From positions 80,589 to 144,588 of the forward strand of contig NZ_JAAEDI010000017.1 in NCBI RefSeq assembly GCF_018129025.1: a stretch of DNA of 64,000 bases, in the 5' to 3' direction. Both the position numbers and the translations under genes were made by a program. Below are positions 8,650 through 16,460 of the stretch, one piece after another. The stretch comes from Neoroseomonas terrae (GTDB taxonomy: Bacteria; Pseudomonadota; Alphaproteobacteria; Acetobacterales; Acetobacteraceae). Position 1 is the first letter of the stretch. The number at the start of each line of letters is the position of its first letter. A model generated the notes under the pieces. That model was not told the DNA's origin. It saw only the letters and a list, made by a program, of their open reading frames with translations, and made no database searches.

Positions 8650-9720
8650 TCAGCCCCGCTGCAGCATCCAGCGGTTCCACCGTTCCTGCGCCCGGGCGCC
8701 GTTCTCGGTCCACCAGCCGACATTCAGCCAGAACTGGCGTTCGAGATTGACAGGCGCCGTTGGCAGGAGCGGCCGGATGTCCTCGGCGACGAAGCTCGCC
8801 GTGTCGGGATGCAGACCGGCATAGGAGAGTTCGGTGGCGTACATCGCCTGCAGCCGCGGGTTGGTCATCACCTGGAACAGCTGCTGGCCCCAATAGGCCT
8901 GCCGCGTACCGCGCGGGATCCCGTAGGCCGAGGATTTCAGCGACCCCTGCATGAACTCCGAGCCGACCGGCGCATTGCGGCGGGCGAGTTCGAAGAAGCG
9001 TCCGTTCCAGCCCGTGGCCAGCACCACCTCCCGGTCCACCAGCATCTGTGCCGGTTGTGCGCCGGTGGACCACCACACCGAGATATGCGGGCGGATCTCA
9101 TCCAGTTTGCGGAAGGCGCGATCCATGTCGATCGGATAGATCTGGTCCATCGGCACGCCATCGGCGAGCAACGCAAATTCCAGGTTGTCCACCGGGTGGT
9201 TGCGCAGCGACCGCGCGCCAGGAAAGCGGCGCACATCCCAGAACTCGGCCCAGCCCTTCGGGTGGGAACCGTCCCGGAACACGTCACTGCGGAAGCCGAG
9301 CACGGTCGAGTAGGCGGAGCCGATGAAGGCGTGCGAATTGCGCCCGGCCGCCGGATAGCGGGAGAGATCGACGATCGAGGTGTCGATCGGCTCCAGCAGG
9401 TTCAGTTCCTTGGCGCGGTCCACGTCCTGGCCGCCGATCTCGGTGACGGTCCATTCCGGGTTGCCGCTGGTGACCATGGCGCGCAGCTTGCCGAAATCGA
9501 CAGGCGAGGTGTCCACCACGCGAATGCCGTGCAGGCGTTCGAACTCCGCGAAGTAGGAGCGGCGCAGCTGCGTCGCCATGCCGCCGCCCGAGGCGTTCAC
9601 CACGATGCGGTCCGGCTTGGGCGGCGGGCTGCCCTGCGCGAAGGCCGGAAGCGGCAGGCCGGCGGTCGCGATGCCGCCCGCTGCGCGCAGCAGGCCACGG
9701 CGGTTCGTCAGGATCGTCAT
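8650..9720 (-). CDS. ABC transporter substrate-binding protein, spermidine/putrescine type (copy 1)
   Basis: 356 residues from ATG 9720, which has GGAGG seven bases upstream; a GTG two codons earlier is too close to that site. The N-terminus has a twin-arginine-like pattern ('NRRGLLRAAGG') and a cleavage region ending in 'PAFAQ', so export is likely, possibly by Tat. The body matches PotD/PotF-like extracellular binding proteins. It is a close paralogue of the gene immediately upstream (9743-10864), with long identical runs such as 'HPKGWAEFWDVRRFPGARSL'. Differences cluster around mature residues 95-125, which may tune ligand choice (inference). Confidence 0.92.
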   Translation of the reverse strand: MTILTNRRGLLRAAGGIATAGLPLPAFAQGSPPPKPDRIVVNASGGGMATQLRRSYFAEFERLHGIRVVDTSPVDFGKLRAMVTSGNPEWTVTEIGGQDVDRAKELNLLEPIDTSIVDLSRYPAAGRNSHAFIGSAYSTVLGFRSDVFRDGSHPKGWAEFWDVRRFPGARSLRNHPVDNLEFALLADGVPMDQIYPIDMDRAFRKLDEIRPHISVWWSTGAQPAQMLVDREVVLATGWNGRFFELARRNAPVGSEFMQGSLKSSAYGIPRGTRQAYWGQQLFQVMTNPRLQAMYATELSYAGLHPDTASFVAEDIRPLLPTAPVNLERQFWLNVGWWTENGARAQERWNRWMLQRG

Positions 9721-9742
9721 GCTCACACCTCCGTCTGTCGGT

Positions 9743-10864
9743 TCAACGCTGCAGCATCCAGCGGTTCCAACGCTCCTGCGCGCGCGCGCCGTTCTCGGTC
9801 CACCAGGCCAGATCCATCCAGAACTGCTTCGCGAGATTGGCGGGGGCGGCCGGCAGCAGCGGGCGGATATCCTCCGGCACGAAGCTGATCGTTTGCGGAT
9901 TCAGCCCGGCATAGGACAACTCGGTCGCATAGGCCGCCTGCAGGCGCGGATTGGTCATGGTGCGGAAAAGCTGCTGGCCCCAATAGGCATTGCGTGTTCC
10001 GCGGGGGATGCCCCAGGCGCTGGTCTTCAGCGAGCCGCCGGTGAAATCCGTATTCACCGGCGCGCCGCGACGGGTAAGTTCGAAGAACCGCCCGTTCCAG
10101 CCGCTGGCCAGCACGACCTCCCGGTCCACAAGCATCTGTGCCGGCTGCGCGCCCGTGGTCCACCACACCGCGATGTGCGGGCGGATCTCATCCAGCTTGC
10201 GGAAGGCGCGATCCATGTCGATCGGATAGATCTTGTCGAGCGCGACGCCGTCGGCGAGCAGCGCGAACTCCAGGTTGTCCACCGGATGATTGCGAAGTGA
10301 CCGAGCGCCGGGAAAGCGCCGCACATCCCAGAACTCAGCCCAGCCCTTCGGGTGCGAGCCGTCCGGAAATGCATCCGTGCGGTAACCGAGTGCCGTCGAG
10401 GATGTCGCGCCGACATAGATGTGGGATTGCCGCGCCATGGCGGGAAAGCCGCTCAGGTCGACGATGCTGATGTCGATCGGCTCGAGGAGGTTCAGCTCCA
10501 CGGCCCGCATCGCATCCTGTCCGCCAATCTCGGTGACGGTCCATTCCGGGTTGCCGCTGGCGACCATGGCGCGCAGCTTGCCGAAATCGACAGGCGATGT
10601 GTCCACGACGCGAATGCCGTGCTGCCGCTCGTACTCCGAGAAATAGAACCGGCGCAGGTTGCTCGTCATCGAGCCGCCCGAGGCGTTGACGACGATGCGG
10701 TCGGGCTTCGGCGGCGCGCCGCCCTGCGCATGGGAAAAGCGCGGCAGCGCCGCCGTTCCCGCCGCGGCAGCCGCCAGCAGGATATCGCGGCGGCTTCGCC
10801 GGGCGATGGAACCGCCCGTCCTGTCGGCGCCAGGCTGACGGTCGTATCCCAGGATGCGCGGCAT
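9743..10864 (-). CDS. ABC transporter substrate-binding protein, spermidine/putrescine type (copy 2)
   Basis: 373 residues with a twin-arginine-type leader ('RRSRRDILLAAAAAG') cut near 'FSHAQ'. It is the first gene of the minus-strand operon and faces the GntR regulator across a 120-bp gap. It shares most of its residues with the next gene downstream, so the two arose by tandem duplication. Both keep the C-terminal 'WWTENGARAQERWNRWML'. No strong ribosome site precedes the ATG at 10864, and the N-terminal extension before the leader is longer than in copy 1, so the true start could lie a few codons downstream. Confidence 0.9.
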   Translation of the reverse strand: MPRILGYDRQPGADRTGGSIARRSRRDILLAAAAAGTAALPRFSHAQGGAPPKPDRIVVNASGGSMTSNLRRFYFSEYERQHGIRVVDTSPVDFGKLRAMVASGNPEWTVTEIGGQDAMRAVELNLLEPIDISIVDLSGFPAMARQSHIYVGATSSTALGYRTDAFPDGSHPKGWAEFWDVRRFPGARSLRNHPVDNLEFALLADGVALDKIYPIDMDRAFRKLDEIRPHIAVWWTTGAQPAQMLVDREVVLASGWNGRFFELTRRGAPVNTDFTGGSLKTSAWGIPRGTRNAYWGQQLFRTMTNPRLQAAYATELSYAGLNPQTISFVPEDIRPLLPAAPANLAKQFWMDLAWWTENGARAQERWNRWMLQR

Positions 10865-10944
10865 GGCGGGCGCTACCGGAACAAGTGCCTGCAGGATGGT
10901 ACCGGCAGACGGATCAGAATACCGCGAGCCATAAAGACGTCCCT

Positions 10945-10973
10945 TTGTTTGAAATCTCGTTATTTGTCATAGT
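10945..10973 (+). promoter_or_regulatory. Candidate sigma-70 type promoter for the GntR gene
   Basis: TTGTTT (10945-10950) is separated by 17 bases from CATAGT (10968-10973) in a locally AT-rich stretch of an otherwise GC-rich window. Transcription from it would start only a few bases before the ATG at 10985, so the mRNA would be nearly leaderless; no ribosome site is visible. Match to consensus is partial, so this is a candidate only. Confidence 0.35.
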
Positions 10974-10982
10974 GTGATCACA
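10973..10982. promoter_or_regulatory. Perfect 10-bp palindrome TGTGATCACA, candidate GntR operator
   Basis: A perfect palindrome lies two bases before the GntR ATG and overlaps the predicted transcription start. Its GTGATCAC core resembles operators of some FCD-type GntR regulators. It sits in the divergent gap between the regulator and the catabolic/transport operon, where one site could control both. The assignment rests on position and symmetry. Confidence 0.45.
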
Positions 10983-10984
10983 AA

Positions 10985-11737
10985 ATGCGAGTTACGCAAG
11001 GCACATCCGAGGCTTCGGCCGTATCGCTCGAGGACCAGGCTTTTGAGCGCCTGCGCCACGCGCTCATGGAAGGCATCTTCGCGCCTGGCCAGAAGCTCTC
11101 GATCCGCCGGGTCGCCGCGGCGTTGGGAACCAGTCCGATGCCTGCGCGGACAGCGCTGCGTCGGCTTGCGACGGAGCAGGCCCTGGACGTCCTTTCGAGC
11201 GGCACGGCAATTGTGCCGCGACTCACTCGCCGCGCGTTCAGGGAACTCTCAGCTATCAGGGCGACGCTGGAGCCGATGGCTGTCGCCATGGCCGCGGGCA
11301 GGATCGATGAGGGGCAGTTCGCCGCGCTCGAACGGATGATCCTCGGCGGAGAGGCTGCGAGAGCCGGTAATGATCCGGAAGGCATGCTTCGGGCGGATCG
11401 CGATTTCCTCTTCGCGCTCTACCGCGCAGCGGCGGCACCCATGCTGTACGGCATCATCGAAAGCCTATGGCTACGGCGCGGACCCATGTTCTGGGATGCT
11501 CGATGGATCATCCTTGGGCGCAACCCTACGGGCAACCAACATCGTGAAGTGTTGCAGGCCCTGCGAGCGCGGGATGGCGTGACAGCGGCTGCGGAGCTGA
11601 AGGCGGAAATAGAGGCTGCCGCGGACTACCTGCTGTCCCGCATGCGGTTCGCGGACGATCCGGATGACCCGGAGGGCATCGTGCGTCTGAGGCCGTTGTC
11701 ATTGCGGAAGCTCAGCGGCAAGCCGACGGGCGGCTGA
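10985..11737 (+). CDS. GntR family transcriptional regulator (FCD type)
   Basis: 250 residues. The N-terminal winged helix-turn-helix spans about residues 12-80 ('FERLRHALMEGIFAPGQKLS', then 'RRVAAALGTSPMPARTALRR', typical of GntR). The C-terminal helical part (about 90-230) fits the FCD ligand-binding domain, with 'LEPMAVAMAAGRI' and a later 'HREVLQALRARDG' that usually supplies a metal-binding histidine. It is divergent from the amine uptake/oxidation operon and is its likely local regulator, with the operon's substrate or a breakdown product as inducer (inference). Confidence 0.93.
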   Translation: MRVTQGTSEASAVSLEDQAFERLRHALMEGIFAPGQKLSIRRVAAALGTSPMPARTALRRLATEQALDVLSSGTAIVPRLTRRAFRELSAIRATLEPMAVAMAAGRIDEGQFAALERMILGGEAARAGNDPEGMLRADRDFLFALYRAAAAPMLYGIIESLWLRRGPMFWDARWIILGRNPTGNQHREVLQALRARDGVTAAAELKAEIEAAADYLLSRMRFADDPDDPEGIVRLRPLSLRKLSGKPTGG

Positions 11738-11980
11738 GAGGCTGTCGCGCCGCGACGAAGGGGTGCGGCCAGCTCACTGGCGGATCCGACCGATCTGCTG
11801 CACCGCGATCACCGTGTCGGCTTGCGCCGAGCACGATCTGCGCTCTCTCCAACCGTCGACATGAGCTTCCAAGCGGGACCACGCACGGCGGCGAGCAATA
11901 GTGGCCGGACGTCACCCGCAGCAGGCTACGGGCCAGGACAAACGGAATCTGCTCTAGGCTGCACCCAGAGACGGAGTCGC

Positions 11981-12229
11981 ATGCCCTACCTGATCGAGCT
12001 GGTGCTGTTCCTATTGCCCTTTGCGGCCTACGGCCTGTGGCGGCGGCTGCATCCGCAGGCGGAACCCAGCACCGTCCTGCTGATCCTCGCGGCGATCGGC
12101 GCCGTGCTGATGGTCGGCGGCGCCTTCTGGTACGGCGTGTCGCGCAGCCTGCCGCCCGGCATGACCTATGTGCCCGCACATCTCGAAGGCAGCCGCATCG
12201 AACCCGGTCACGGAGAACGGCTGCGATGA
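11981..12229 (+). CDS. Small two-segment membrane protein (DUF6111-like)
   Basis: 82 residues. Two hydrophobic segments are clear: 'LIELVLFLLPFAAYGLW' (about 4-20) and 'LLILAAIGAVLMVGGAFWYG' (about 31-50), separated by a short basic loop. The C-terminal tail ends 'GMTYVPAHLEGSRIEPGHGE', which resembles DUF6111 proteins found next to CCA-adding enzymes in alphaproteobacteria (from memory). Its stop overlaps the start of the CCA gene by 4 bp (ATGA), so the two are translationally coupled. Function unknown. Confidence 0.8.
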   Translation: MPYLIELVLFLLPFAAYGLWRRLHPQAEPSTVLLILAAIGAVLMVGGAFWYGVSRSLPPGMTYVPAHLEGSRIEPGHGERLR

Positions 12230-13536
12230 CGATCCGGCCCCCCTTTCTCGACCTGCCGGCCGTCGCGGCCGTGCTCGCCGCGCTGCCGGGCGCGCGGGCC
12301 GTGGGCGGCTGCGTGCGGGATGCGCTGGCCAGCCGCGACTCGGCCGATATCGACGTCGCCGCACCCTTCCCGCCCGACGCGATCGCCGAACGCCTGCGCC
12401 TGGCCGGTCTGAAGGTGTTCGAGACGGGGCTCGCCCATGGCACCGTGACCGCGGTGAAGGACCATCTGCCGGTCGAGGTCACGGCGCTCCGCCGGGATGT
12501 GTTGACCGACGGCCGCCACGCCGCGGTCGAATGGACCGCCGATTGGCGGGAGGACGCGGCGCGGCGCGACTTTACCATCAACGCCATGTCCATGGCGCCG
12601 GACGGCACGGTGTTCGACTACTTCGGCGGGCGTCAGGACCTGGCGGCAGGGCTGGTCCGCTTCGTGGGCGACCCCGACACGCGCCTCGCCGAGGATTATC
12701 TGCGCGCCCTGCGCTTCTTCCGCTTCCAGGCGCGCTACGGGCGCGGCGCACCGGATGCGTCCGCGGTGGCGGCAATCCGGCGCGCGGTGCCGGGGCTCGC
12801 GCGGCTCTCCGCCGAGCGCGTGTGGATGGAGCTGAAGCGTATCCTTTCCGTGCCCGACCCCGTCCCGGCGGTGTCGCTGATGACGGAAACCGGCGTGCTC
12901 GGCGCCGTGCTGCCGGAGGTCCGGCCCCCCGGGCTGCTGCCGCGGCTCGTCGCGACCCGCGCGCCGGCCGATCCGATGTTGCGACTGGCCGGCTTGCTGG
13001 TCCGCGACGACCAGGGCGCAATGATGCGGGCCGCCTCGGCCCTGCCGGGCCGGCTGCGCCTTTCGGGCAGCGAATCGGCATTGCTGGCCGCGATGCTCGG
13101 CGCCGTCGAGGACGTCGCCTGGAACGTGTTCCGCATCGCGCCCGCGGTGACGGGTGCCGAGTTGCGGCGGATGCTGGCGCGCGCGGCCCGGCGATGGCGC
13201 GGCGTCGATACCACGACGCTGCTGTCGTTACGCGCCTGGTTGGCGCAGGCCTTGCCGCGAGGGGCCTGGTTCATGCCGGACGCGTGGACCGAGGATGCAG
13301 AAGCCTGGGCGGCGCTGCGCAGGCGCATCGCTGCCGAACCCGTGCCGGACTTCCCGCTCGCAGGCCGCGATGCGCTGGCGCTGGGCGTGCCGCCCGGCCC
13401 GGCGGTCGGCGCGCTGATGGAAGAATTGCGCGCCTGGTGGATTACCCGCGGCTGCGCGGACGACCGGCACGCCTGTCTCGCGGCACTGAACCGGCGATTG
13501 TCAGGTAAGAGCGGCGGGACCGCACTCGGGGGATGA
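12226..13536 (+). CDS. cca: CCA tRNA nucleotidyltransferase / poly(A) polymerase family
   Basis: 436 residues from ATG 12226 (MTIRPPFLDLP). The class II nucleotidyltransferase head is present: 'AVGGCVRDALASR' followed by 'DIDVAAPF', the catalytic DxD. Next come 'DWREDAARRDFTINAMSM' with the RRDFTxNA motif, and 'EDYLRALRFFRFQARYG', the RNA-binding RxxRF motif. The enzyme adds or repairs the 3'-CCA of tRNAs. The start is set by the 4-bp overlap with the preceding small membrane-protein gene. A long intergenic repeat island follows the stop. Confidence 0.95.
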   Translation: MTIRPPFLDLPAVAAVLAALPGARAVGGCVRDALASRDSADIDVAAPFPPDAIAERLRLAGLKVFETGLAHGTVTAVKDHLPVEVTALRRDVLTDGRHAAVEWTADWREDAARRDFTINAMSMAPDGTVFDYFGGRQDLAAGLVRFVGDPDTRLAEDYLRALRFFRFQARYGRGAPDASAVAAIRRAVPGLARLSAERVWMELKRILSVPDPVPAVSLMTETGVLGAVLPEVRPPGLLPRLVATRAPADPMLRLAGLLVRDDQGAMMRAASALPGRLRLSGSESALLAAMLGAVEDVAWNVFRIAPAVTGAELRRMLARAARRWRGVDTTTLLSLRAWLAQALPRGAWFMPDAWTEDAEAWAALRRRIAAEPVPDFPLAGRDALALGVPPGPAVGALMEELRAWWITRGCADDRHACLAALNRRLSGKSGGTALGG

Positions 13537-13743
13537 GTGGGGGATCCGGCCCCGCCGCGTTCACCGGAACAAAAAGAGAACTATCACCTCACCGCAGCGG
13601 CGGGCAAGAGCGTTCCTGAGGCGTGTTGCGTGCCCTCATGCCCGCCGTGGCTCCCGGCATCGCTGCAGCTTTTGCCGGCCTGCGACAGGTACAGGTTTGC
13701 AGGCGCTTTCCTGGTGTCTTGATTACTTCCGCCGAGCTCCGAT

Positions 13744-14006
13744 CGGAGGGCTCTGTCCCTCCGGACCACCCCGCCAACAGGGTCCCGCCAGTTGCTTCGC
13801 AAGGCCATGGTGCCCCCCTGATGCCTGAGGCACCCGGACCTCCTCTTGGTGGCGGGTGCAGCAGGCGCACCAGCTCATCCAAGCGCATTTTGCGCAGGGA
13901 AGCGGGCTTCGGCGCTGTTTCTGCCCGCGTCGCCCGGTGCCAGGTGGGAGGTTTGCAAAGGCCCTTCGGCCTTTGCTGGGGTGGTTTGGAGGGGCAACGC
14001 CCCTCC
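13744..14006. repeat. Intergenic inverted-pair hairpin island A
   Basis: The right arm is intact: hairpin GCAAAGGCC-CTTC-GGCCTTTGC at 13955-13976 and hairpin GGAGGGGC-AAC-GCCCCTCC at 13988-14006. The left arm, in reverse orientation, is decayed: CGGAGGG-CTCTGT-CCCTCCG at 13744-13763 followed by GACCACCCCGCC, as in the other islands, but its inner hairpin is lost. The rest of the 534-bp gap between the CCA gene and the ABC exporter gene (13537-14070) shows no gene. The right outer hairpin ends 64 bp before the exporter ATG. Function unknown; termination, transcript-end protection or a MITE-like element are all possible. Confidence 0.75.
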
Positions 14007-14070
14007 GACTCGCCGTGACAACGGCGCCCCCGGATACCCCCCGGCCCGGTTCCGGGTTATCCCCGCCGCC

Positions 14071-15819
14071 ATGGCTAATGCCCTCGAACCCTCCGCCCGC
14101 GCCCTGCTGAAGCGGCTTTGGCACGACCATCTGGCGGGGCACCGGCGCCGGATCGCGATCGCGCTCGCCTGCACGCTCGGCGTCGCCGCCACGACCGCGC
14201 TGTATCCGATCGTCATCCAGCAATCCTTCGACCGCTACACCGAGGGCCGGCATGATTGGCTGTGGCTCGTGCCGATCGTCATCGTCGCCGTCACATCGCT
14301 GAAGGCCGCTGCTCAGTTCGGCCAAGCCGTGGCGATCCAATCCGTGGTGCTGCGGGTGATCGAAGGGCTGCAGAACAGCCTGTTCCGCGCGCTGACGCGC
14401 GCCGACCTCGCCACCGTGGCGCGGGAGGCCCCGGCCCGCCACGCCGCACGCTTCACCACCGATGCCGCATTGATCCGCGAGGCGCTGACGAAATCCATCA
14501 GCGCCGTGGCCGATGCGCTGACGCTGGTCGGGCTCGTCATCTCGATGGTGTGGCTCGACTGGCAGATGTCCCTGGTCGGCGGGCTGCTCTACCCGATCGC
14601 GGTGCTGCCGATCCTCAAGCTCGGCAAGCGCATCCGCCGCGCCTCGGGCGGCATGCAGGAACGGGTGGGAGAGGCCGCTGCCACGCTGACGGAATCCTTC
14701 GGCGCCGCGCGCGTCGTGCGCGCCTACCGGCTGGAGGGCGCCGAGGAAGCCCGTGCCGCCGGCCTGTTCGCCCGGCTGCGGGACAGCCTGTACGGTATCG
14801 CGCGCACGCGCGCCTCGCTGGATCCGATGCTCGAATCGCTGGGCGGCCTCGCCGTGGCCGCCGTGCTGGTCTTCGTCGGCTGGCGCGTCTCCTCGGGAAC
14901 GGGGACGGTCGGCGAGTTCACCGGCTTCGTCGCGGCCCTGCTGATCGCCTCGCGCCCCGCCCGCGCGCTGGGGTCATTGAACGCGGCGCTGCAGGAGGGG
15001 CTCGCCGGCCTGGCGCGGGTCTATGCCGTGATCGATGAGAAGCGCCGCATCGTCGATGCGCCGGATGCGGTGGCCCTGCCACCGGGTCATGGCCGCATCG
15101 CCTTCGCGGGTGTGGGTTTCACCTACGACGGCGTACCGGACGCCGCGCTCACCGGCCTGACCTTCGCGGCCGAGCCGGGGCAGACCGTCGCGCTGGTCGG
15201 CCCGTCCGGCGGCGGCAAGTCCACGGCGATCGCGCTGGTGCCGCGGCTCTACGACCCGACCGAGGGCTGGGTGCTGATCGACGGCGTCGACACGCGAAGC
15301 GTGACGCTTGCCTCCCTCCGCGACGCCATCGCCTATGTGGGGCAGGAGGCGACGATCTTCGACGATACCGCCTTCGCCAACATCGGCTGCGGGCGCCCTG
15401 GCGCGACGCGCGCCGAGGTCGAGGAGGCCGCCCGCGCCGCCGCCGCGCACGACTTCATCGCCGCGCTGCCCGATGGGTACGACACGCCGCTCGGCCCCGG
15501 CGGATCGCGGCTGTCGGGCGGGCAGCGGCAGCGCGTCTCGCTGGCCCGCGCCCTGCTGCGCAACCCGCGCATCCTGCTGCTGGACGAAGCGACCAGCGCG
15601 CTCGATGCGGAGAACGAGGCTCTGGTGCAGCAGGCGCTGGCGCGGCTCCGCGCCGGTCGCACCACGCTGGTCATCGCGCATCGCCTCGCCACGGTGCGCG
15701 ACGCCGACCGCATCGTGGTGATGGACCGGGGCCGCGCGGTCGAACAGGGGGACCATGCGGCGCTGATGGAACAGGACGGACTTTACGCGCGGCTCGTGCG
15801 GACGCAGACATTCGGATGA
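14071..15819 (+). CDS. ABC transporter, fused permease and ATPase (MsbA / lipid exporter-like)
   Basis: 582 residues from ATG 14071 (MANALEPSARALL). About six membrane segments fill residues 25-310, starting 'RIAIALACTLGVAATTALYP'. The C-terminal nucleotide-binding domain has Walker A 'GPSGGGKST', Q-loop 'YVGQEATIFDD', signature 'LSGGQRQRVSLARALL', Walker B 'ILLLDEATSALD' and H-loop 'VIAHRLATV'. This is the half-transporter layout of MsbA and related lipid or drug exporters that act as homodimers. Its stop overlaps the next gene, an acetyltransferase, by 4 bp, which hints at export of an acetylated lipid or glycan (inference). A longer open frame upstream merely reads through the hairpin island and is not coding. 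Confidence 0.92.
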   Translation: MANALEPSARALLKRLWHDHLAGHRRRIAIALACTLGVAATTALYPIVIQQSFDRYTEGRHDWLWLVPIVIVAVTSLKAAAQFGQAVAIQSVVLRVIEGLQNSLFRALTRADLATVAREAPARHAARFTTDAALIREALTKSISAVADALTLVGLVISMVWLDWQMSLVGGLLYPIAVLPILKLGKRIRRASGGMQERVGEAAATLTESFGAARVVRAYRLEGAEEARAAGLFARLRDSLYGIARTRASLDPMLESLGGLAVAAVLVFVGWRVSSGTGTVGEFTGFVAALLIASRPARALGSLNAALQEGLAGLARVYAVIDEKRRIVDAPDAVALPPGHGRIAFAGVGFTYDGVPDAALTGLTFAAEPGQTVALVGPSGGGKSTAIALVPRLYDPTEGWVLIDGVDTRSVTLASLRDAIAYVGQEATIFDDTAFANIGCGRPGATRAEVEEAARAAAAHDFIAALPDGYDTPLGPGGSRLSGGQRQRVSLARALLRNPRILLLDEATSALDAENEALVQQALARLRAGRTTLVIAHRLATVRDADRIVVMDRGRAVEQGDHAALMEQDGLYARLVRTQTFG

Positions 15820-16460
15820 GCGCCCCGCCCGATCCCGGCGCGCTGTACCCGGTGCCTGGCGATACCTCGACGGTGCTGCTGAAGCCGCTGCTGTCGCTGT
15901 TCCCCGACGTCACGAACGTGACGGCCGGCGACTACTCCTACTACCACGACCATGAAGACGCGCTGCGCTTCCTGGAGCGCTGCGTGCGCTACAATTTCGG
16001 CTTCGGGTCGCTCTCGATCGGGCGCTACTGCGCCATCGCGCATCGCGCGACCTTCCTGATGCCAGGCGCCAACCATGCGGTCGCGGGGCCGTCGACCTTC
16101 CCCTTCGGCATCTTCGGCGGGTCCTTCGCCGAGGCGCTGCCGCTGTCCGACTATCCCTGGCGCGGGGGCGGGCCGACCGCGGTCGGGCACGATGTCTGGC
16201 TCGGCACCGCCTGCCTGATCATGCCCGGGGTGACGGTGGGCCACGGCGCGATCGTCGGCGCCCGCGCCGTCGTCACGCGCGACGTACCGCCCTATGCCAT
16301 CGTCGCCGGCAACCCGGCGCAGGTGGTGAAGATGCGCTTCCCCGCGGGCGACGTCGGACGCCTGCTGGACATCGCCTGGTGGGACTGGCCGGCGGAACGC
16401 GTCGCCCGCGCCATCCCCGCGCTGGTCACCGGCGGTGTCGACGCGCTCATTCGCGCCTGA
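15816..16460 (+). CDS. CatB-related O-acetyltransferase (left-handed beta-helix, xenobiotic acetyltransferase type)
   Basis: 214 residues. The hexapeptide-repeat signature appears in 'GFGSLSIGRYCAIAHRATFL' and again in 'GVTVGHGAIVGARAVVTRDV'. The motif 'YAIVAGNPAQVVKMRF' near the C-terminus is the family hallmark (the canonical form is Y.IV.GNPA). 'MPGANHAV' carries the catalytic-type histidine of XAT proteins. Members use acetyl-CoA to acetylate hydroxyls of sugars or antibiotics; coupling to an MsbA-like exporter suggests an envelope sugar or lipid as substrate (inference). The 3' end overlaps the convergent phosphatase gene by 14 bp. Confidence 0.9.
   Translation: MSAPPDPGALYPVPGDTSTVLLKPLLSLFPDVTNVTAGDYSYYHDHEDALRFLERCVRYNFGFGSLSIGRYCAIAHRATFLMPGANHAVAGPSTFPFGIFGGSFAEALPLSDYPWRGGGPTAVGHDVWLGTACLIMPGVTVGHGAIVGARAVVTRDVPPYAIVAGNPAQVVKMRFPAGDVGRLLDIAWWDWPAERVARAIPALVTGGVDALIRA

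Noticed and set aside
13846..14070. 75-codon N-terminal extension of the ABC exporter gene.
   Set aside because: It reads through the hairpin island; the family-like protein starts at ATG 14071.
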